From NCBI GenBank assembly GCA_026396975.1, contig JAPLVT010000059.1:1-7903 (forward strand): a DNA stretch of 7,903 nucleotides, written 5' to 3'. Source of the stretch: Candidatus Iainarchaeum sp. GTDB lineage: Archaea > Iainarchaeota > Iainarchaeia > Iainarchaeales > GCA-2688035. The position numbers were made by a program, and so were the translations under genes. Of the stretch, positions 4,793 to 7,903 are shown piece by piece (positions within the stretch are counted from its first letter, which is position 1; every line of letters begins with the position of its first letter). The notes below the pieces were generated by a model. It did no database searches. It was not told the DNA's origin and was given only the letters and a program-made list of their open reading frames with translations.

Positions 4793-6067
4793 ATGGTCAG
4801 AATCTCGAGGCATAGGAGAGGAAGCCTTGCGTTTTACCCGCGCAAGAAAGCCGCGCGCGAAACTCCCGCGTTCAGGGCTTTTGTAAGGCCCGCGCAGAAA
4901 GAAGGAGAGCCGGCGCACCCGCTGAACTTTTTGGCTTACAAGGTCGGAATGACGCATGTCATCGGCAGGGACGCGCACGAAAAAGGGATTAGTTTTGGGC
5001 AGGAGGTTTCCGCGCCAGTTACTATTTTGGAAGCGCCGCCGCTGCGGGTTTTCGGAGCAAGGGCTTATGCGAAGACCGAGGCTGGAAGATACGGCACTGT
5101 TCCGCTTGGCGATGTTTTCGCGCAGGGCGCCGATAAGCACCTGCTTAGGCGCATCCGGGACTTCAAGCAGAAGAAAGGCAAGAAGGGGAAAGGGGCGGGA
5201 AAGGAAGAGCAGGGCGGAAAAGCCGTTGCTGCAAAAGACGGCGCGGAAAAAAGCAAAGCAGACTTGGGAAAAATAAAGCACGTTGAAAAATCTTTCCACA
5301 GCGTTGACGATTTTGCGAAAGAAAAGGAAAAGATTACTGAAGTGCGATTGCTCTGCCACTCGCAGCCTCATCTAACTGGCATTGGCAAAAAGAAGCCTGC
5401 CGTGGGCGAGGTTTCGCTGAGCGGAGGCGTGCAGCAGCAGTTGCAGTTTGCAAAAGAACACTTGGGGAAAGAGCTTAAGGTCGCTGATTTTATTGCGGGG
5501 CGGCATTTTGTCGATGTCAAGGCTGTGAGCAAGGGAAAGGGAATGCAGGGGCCAGTGAAAAGGTTCGGCGTGAAGACTTTGCGCAGGAAAGCCAAAAAAG
5601 AGCGCATGGTCGGAAGCATCGGGCCGTGGCACCCGCCGACAGTGATGTGGACCGTGGCAAGGTCCGGGCAGATGGGTTACCATTCGCGTACGGAATACAA
5701 CAAGAGGGTGCTAAAGGTCGGAAGCGCGGGCGATACCGCGAGCGTTAATCCCGCCGGCGGCTTCAAGAATTACGGTTTGATTTTGAACGATTTTCTGATT
5801 GTCGCGGGCAGCATTGTCGGGCCCTCCAAAAGGGCGATTGCGCTGCGCATGCCGGCAAGGCACACGCCTTTCGAGAGGCACAAGCTTGAGGCGATTGATT
5901 ACATTGCAACAAGCAGCGCAAAGCCTGTGCTTTTGGGCGAAGAGGATGTGAAGGCGCAGAAGATTTTGGTGCGTGAAGATAAGAAAGAGGATAAGAAAAG
6001 CGTTGCAGACGAAATATCCGCGGCAGTAAAGGGAGAAGAACACAGGGAGAAAAAGAAAGAGGGCTGA
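4793..6067 (+). CDS. rpl3: Large-subunit ribosomal protein uL3
   Basis: The gene encodes a core large-subunit protein that nucleates assembly near the peptidyl transferase centre. The start MVRISRHRRGSLAFYPRK matches the usual archaeal N-terminus. The most conserved stretch is residues 247-309: GKGMQGPVKRFGVKTLRRKA, then SIGPWHPPTVMWTVAR with W279 and H280 of the 'tryptophan finger' region, and GQMGYHSRTEYNKRV. At 424 residues it is longer than typical archaeal uL3 (about 330-365, from memory). The excess is a Lys/Gly/Glu-rich insertion around residues 124-165 and a charged tail from about 375 (EDKKEDKK, EEHREKKKEG). The start is supported by homology; a weak gtga (4782-4785) lies 7 nt before it. 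It is the first gene of the operon. The following spacer repeats the sequence at its stop codon, so the tail may once have been longer. Confidence 0.96.
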   Translation: MVRISRHRRGSLAFYPRKKAARETPAFRAFVRPAQKEGEPAHPLNFLAYKVGMTHVIGRDAHEKGISFGQEVSAPVTILEAPPLRVFGARAYAKTEAGRYGTVPLGDVFAQGADKHLLRRIRDFKQKKGKKGKGAGKEEQGGKAVAAKDGAEKSKADLGKIKHVEKSFHSVDDFAKEKEKITEVRLLCHSQPHLTGIGKKKPAVGEVSLSGGVQQQLQFAKEHLGKELKVADFIAGRHFVDVKAVSKGKGMQGPVKRFGVKTLRRKAKKERMVGSIGPWHPPTVMWTVARSGQMGYHSRTEYNKRVLKVGSAGDTASVNPAGGFKNYGLILNDFLIVAGSIVGPSKRAIALRMPARHTPFERHKLEAIDYIATSSAKPVLLGEEDVKAQKILVREDKKEDKKSVADEISAAVKGEEHREKKKEG

Positions 6068-6225
6068 ACAGAAAGCCGGAAGAAAGGCGTGTAGAAAAAA
6101 GCAAAGGAATTGAAAATAAGGGCGTGAAGAAAGAGGTTGAACAGAAAGCCGGAAAACGGCATGGGGGAAAAAAGCGAGGGAAAAACAAGGAAATTGAAAA
6201 CAAAATTTTGGAGAAAGAGGGTTGG
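6065..6225 (+). repeat. Degenerate tandem repeat across the rpl3 stop and the rpl3-rpl4 spacer
   Basis: The 17-nt word tgaacagaaagccggaa occurs at 6065-6081 and 6138-6154, 73 nt apart. Each copy is preceded by gaaagagg, and that lead word occurs a third time from 6213. Looser matches (gaaaaaagc, then aattgaaaa) follow in both units. The first copy carries one extra G (gagggctgaa against gaggttgaa) and contains the rpl3 stop. The spacer is purine-rich and open in the -1 frame from 5995 to tga at 6250-6252, which overlaps the rpl4 start by 11 nt. Confidence 0.6.
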
Positions 6226-6241
6226 ATTATTGGTGTTTTTT

Positions 6242-7165
6242 ATGAGAGCTGATGTTTTTTCAATTGAGGGAAAAAAGCTGCATGAGGTTGAGCTGCCCAC
6301 GCAGTTCAGCGCTGATGTCGACAGGGGCCTGATAAAGAGGGCTGTCCTGAGCATCCAGAGCGCAGCTATACAGCCCAAGGGCGCTTTCGCCTGGGCCGGC
6401 AGGCTTAACACCGCGCGCTACAGGGGAAGAAGGGATTTGCCTGGTGATGACAGGAGCATCAACGTTGGCAGGTCAAGGCTGCCGAGGCTGAGAAACAGGG
6501 GCGGCAGGCTGCGGGGCAAGGTTGCAAGAGTGCCGCAGGCAGTCGGCGGTCCCCAGGCTCACCCGCTGAAAGCGGAAAAAACGATTATAGAGGAAATAAA
6601 CAAAAAGGAAAAAAGGGCTGCTACTGCTTCCGCTATTGCCGCAAGCGCAAAGCGCGAACTCGTGGTGGCAAGGCATGTTCTTGCAAAGGACGCGAAGCTC
6701 CCTGTTATCGTGGAGGACAAGATAGAGGCAATCGGGAAAACAAAGCAATTGGTCGGCGTTTTGAGCGCGCTTGGATTGGCTGCGGATATAGATAATGCAA
6801 AAGGCAAGAGAAGGCGCAGGGCGGGCAAGGGCAAGAAAAGGGGGCGCATTTTTAAGCAGAAGAAAAGCATTTTGATTGTTACAAGGGAAAACGCAGCGGT
6901 TTTCAAAGCCGGCAGGAACCTGTCGGGCGTGGACGTTTGCGTTGTGCGCAACCTGAACGCCGCGCTGCTGGCGCCGGGAACTGTTCCCGGCAGGCTTGTG
7001 CTCTGGAGCGAGGGCGCAATAAAAGCGCTTGGCGAAAAACCGAAGAAGGAAGCTAAATCTGTTGAGGCGAGTAAAGATGTGGAGAGAAAGGTTAAGGTTG
7101 CCGAAGCAATGAAAACTGTTGGGCACGGGCACGCCAAAGCAGGCGCGGTTGGTGGTAAGAAATGA
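6242..7165 (+). CDS. rpl4: Large-subunit ribosomal protein uL4
   Basis: The gene encodes a large-subunit protein whose extended loop lines the exit tunnel. The start was set at the ATG giving MRADVFSIEGKKLHEVELP, the usual archaeal opening; ggtg at 6232-6235 lies 6 nt upstream. A longer reading from TTG 6137 adds a non-homologous basic tail and is not favoured. Residues 52-110 are the tunnel-loop region (GRLNTARYRGRRD to VPQAVGGPQAHPLKAEK), followed by INKKEKRAATASAIAASA (119-136). The globular domain continues to about 264 (KSILIVTREN, VDVCVVRNLNA, PGRLVLWSEGAI). At 307 residues it exceeds the usual archaeal length of about 255; the extra is a charged C-terminal tail from 265 ending GHGHAKAGAVGGKK. 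In bacteria L4 also represses its own operon, which makes it a candidate ligand for the leader before rpl3. Its stop overlaps the rpl23 start (ATGA). Confidence 0.95.
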   Translation: MRADVFSIEGKKLHEVELPTQFSADVDRGLIKRAVLSIQSAAIQPKGAFAWAGRLNTARYRGRRDLPGDDRSINVGRSRLPRLRNRGGRLRGKVARVPQAVGGPQAHPLKAEKTIIEEINKKEKRAATASAIAASAKRELVVARHVLAKDAKLPVIVEDKIEAIGKTKQLVGVLSALGLAADIDNAKGKRRRRAGKGKKRGRIFKQKKSILIVTRENAAVFKAGRNLSGVDVCVVRNLNAALLAPGTVPGRLVLWSEGAIKALGEKPKKEAKSVEASKDVERKVKVAEAMKTVGHGHAKAGAVGGKK

Positions 7166-7446
7166 AAAAAGCCGGTGAAGTGAAATTGCATGGTTTTGAG
7201 GTAATTCTTTTCCCGTTGATCACCGAGAAGGCTGTAAATATGATAGAGCGCGAGAACAAGCTTTGCTTTATCGTTAACAATGCTGCCACGAAGCAGGATG
7301 TTAAAAAGGTTGTGCAGCAGTCTTACGGTGTAAAGGTTGACAGCGTGCGCGTTGTCAACGACAGGAAAGGGCGCAAGAAGGCGATAGTGAAAATAAACAG
7401 GCAGTTCAAGGCGGACGAAATCGCGACAAAGCTCGGAGTGATATGA
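7162..7446 (+). CDS. rpl23: Large-subunit ribosomal protein uL23
   Basis: The gene encodes a 94-residue protein located at the polypeptide exit of the ribosome, where in all domains it helps dock targeting factors such as SRP. Family hallmarks are visible: ILFPLITEKAVNMIERENKLCFIV (residues 15-38), ATKQDVKKVVQQSYGVKVDSVRV (42-64), GRKKAIVKIN, and the ending DEIATKLGVI. The length is normal, apart from about 8 extra N-terminal residues (MKKAGEVK) before the usual beginning. The ATG overlaps the rpl4 stop by 4 nt, so translation is probably coupled; ggtggt in the end of rpl4 can serve as its ribosome site. Confidence 0.95.
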   Translation: MKKAGEVKLHGFEVILFPLITEKAVNMIERENKLCFIVNNAATKQDVKKVVQQSYGVKVDSVRVVNDRKGRKKAIVKINRQFKADEIATKLGVI

Positions 7447-7524
7447 TTTTTTGCGCAGGCATTGGAAGCCTGATGCTTGGCAGGGATTGTTGAAAGGTGA
7501 AATGGTTTTTTTGACGTGGTTTTT
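7447..7524 (+). promoter_or_regulatory. rpl23-rpl2 spacer with short hairpin and possible upstream ORF
   Basis: This 78-nt gap is long for this operon. It holds a 5-bp hairpin, caggc 7456-7460 with gcctg 7468-7472, whose left arm and loop belong to the 13-nt word gcaggcattggaa (7455-7467), also found at 4758-4770 just before rpl3. The only strong ribosome site, aaggtga (7494-7500), directs a 12-codon ORF, MVFLTWFLWEKI, from 7502 to taa 7538-7540, which overlaps the rpl2 start. The rpl2 ATG itself has only a weak gtggt (7516-7520). Confidence 0.4.
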
Positions 7525-7903
7525 ATGGGAAAAAATCTAAGGCAGCAGCGCAGGGGAAAAGGAAGCCCTGTTTACATCGCGAAGAACAAGGGAATAACTG
7601 TTTCTTACATCCCGCTAAGCGAACAGCAGGACAGCGTGCTCAGGGGCGAGATTGTGGATTTGATTAAGGAAGGCGGCAGGAACGCTGTTGTGGCAATGGT
7701 TTCTTTCGACGACGGCCGCACGAATTATGTTGTAGCGCCCGAGGGCGCTGCGGTTGGGCAGAACGTTGAGTTCGGAAAGAACGCCCAGATTGCGGTCGGC
7801 AATGTCCTTCCGCTCGCAAGCATTCCCGACGGCTGCCCGATTTTCAGCATTGAGGGGAAAGCCGGTGACGGGGGCAAATTCGTAAGGGGCGCCGGCGGCT
7901 ATG
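7525..7903 (+). CDS. rpl2: Large-subunit ribosomal protein uL2, N-terminal part (3' end cut by window)
   Basis: 126 codons are visible. uL2 is one of the most conserved rRNA-binding proteins and supports subunit joining and the peptidyl transferase centre. The N-terminus MGKNLRQQRRGKGSPVY fits the archaeal consensus. Further hallmarks are VAPEGAAVGQNVEFG (residues 71-85), IAVGNVLPLASIPDG, and IEGKAGDGGKFVRGAGGY, the start of the conserved segment after the OB-fold. The start was chosen by homology; frame-compatible GTG at 7516 would add three residues. The catalytically important C-terminal His region lies beyond the window. Confidence 0.95.
   Translation, partial: MGKNLRQQRRGKGSPVYIAKNKGITVSYIPLSEQQDSVLRGEIVDLIKEGGRNAVVAMVSFDDGRTNYVVAPEGAAVGQNVEFGKNAQIAVGNVLPLASIPDGCPIFSIEGKAGDGGKFVRGAGGY

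Noticed and set aside
4616..5371. 251-codon open frame on the - strand over the leader and the start of rpl3
   Set aside because: It is antisense to a certain uL3 gene and crosses the hairpin array; no family features or promoter are visible.
6137..6241. N-terminal extension of uL4 from a TTG start
   Set aside because: The added 35 residues have no resemblance to uL4; the ATG at 6242 gives the usual N-terminus and has a nearby ggtg.
6473..7191. Two long - strand open frames over rpl4
   Set aside because: They mirror the Lys/Ala/Arg codons of uL4 and show no recognisable domain.
1..7903. CRISPR arrays, transposases, insertion sequence ends, tRNA or rRNA genes
   Set aside because: None was seen: no regularly spaced repeats, no transposase-like motifs, and no conserved RNA gene landmarks on either strand.

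Overview
The window looks like part of an archaeal chromosome, probably from a small-genome (DPANN-like) lineage. The main evidence is a ribosomal protein block in the order uL3-uL4-uL23-uL2 with archaeal/eukaryotic-type sequences. Archaeal TATA-like boxes lie upstream of genes, one gene is apparently leaderless, and there are GGTGA-type ribosome binding sites. Two genes for exported surface proteins have Cys-rich linkers of a style I associate with DPANN and related archaea. The phylum-level placement is an inference from style, not a proof.

Layout. Bases 1-2258 hold the 3' part of a large exported multidomain glycoside hydrolase: a beta-sandwich-like module, a Cys-rich linker, a clan GH-A TIM barrel with both catalytic glutamates, a second Cys-rich linker, and a LamG/concanavalin-like domain. 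Bases 2411-3871 encode a secreted protein of three tandem domains, each bracketed by a Cys pair. Its reading frame breaks near 3817, and the C-terminal membrane anchor is still readable in the -1 frame up to 3984. Bases 4134-4328 encode a 64-residue basic protein that I do not recognise. Bases 4329-4792 carry no gene. They hold a GC-rich hairpin plus T-tract terminator, a promoter, and a run of five helices (4626-4760) that I read as the structured 5' leader of the ribosomal operon. From 4793 to the end lie rpl3, rpl4, rpl23 and the first 126 codons of rpl2, all on the + strand.

How the parts relate. The first two genes are probably a cell-surface set, one binding or cleaving carbohydrate and one a membrane-anchored surface protein. 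The ribosomal genes form one co-directional operon. rpl4 and rpl23 overlap by 4 nt, while the other two junctions are unusually long for such an operon (174 and 78 nt). The first contains a degenerate direct repeat, and the second a short upstream ORF and a 13-nt word shared with the rpl3 leader.

The most interesting items are the end-to-end helix array before rpl3, the frame break that removes the surface protein's anchor, the paired 9-bp inverted repeats (one flanking a TATA box), the sharp change of codon style inside the glycosidase gene, and the degenerate repeat that may have been a longer uL3 tail. All RNA folding was done by eye and no database was searched.
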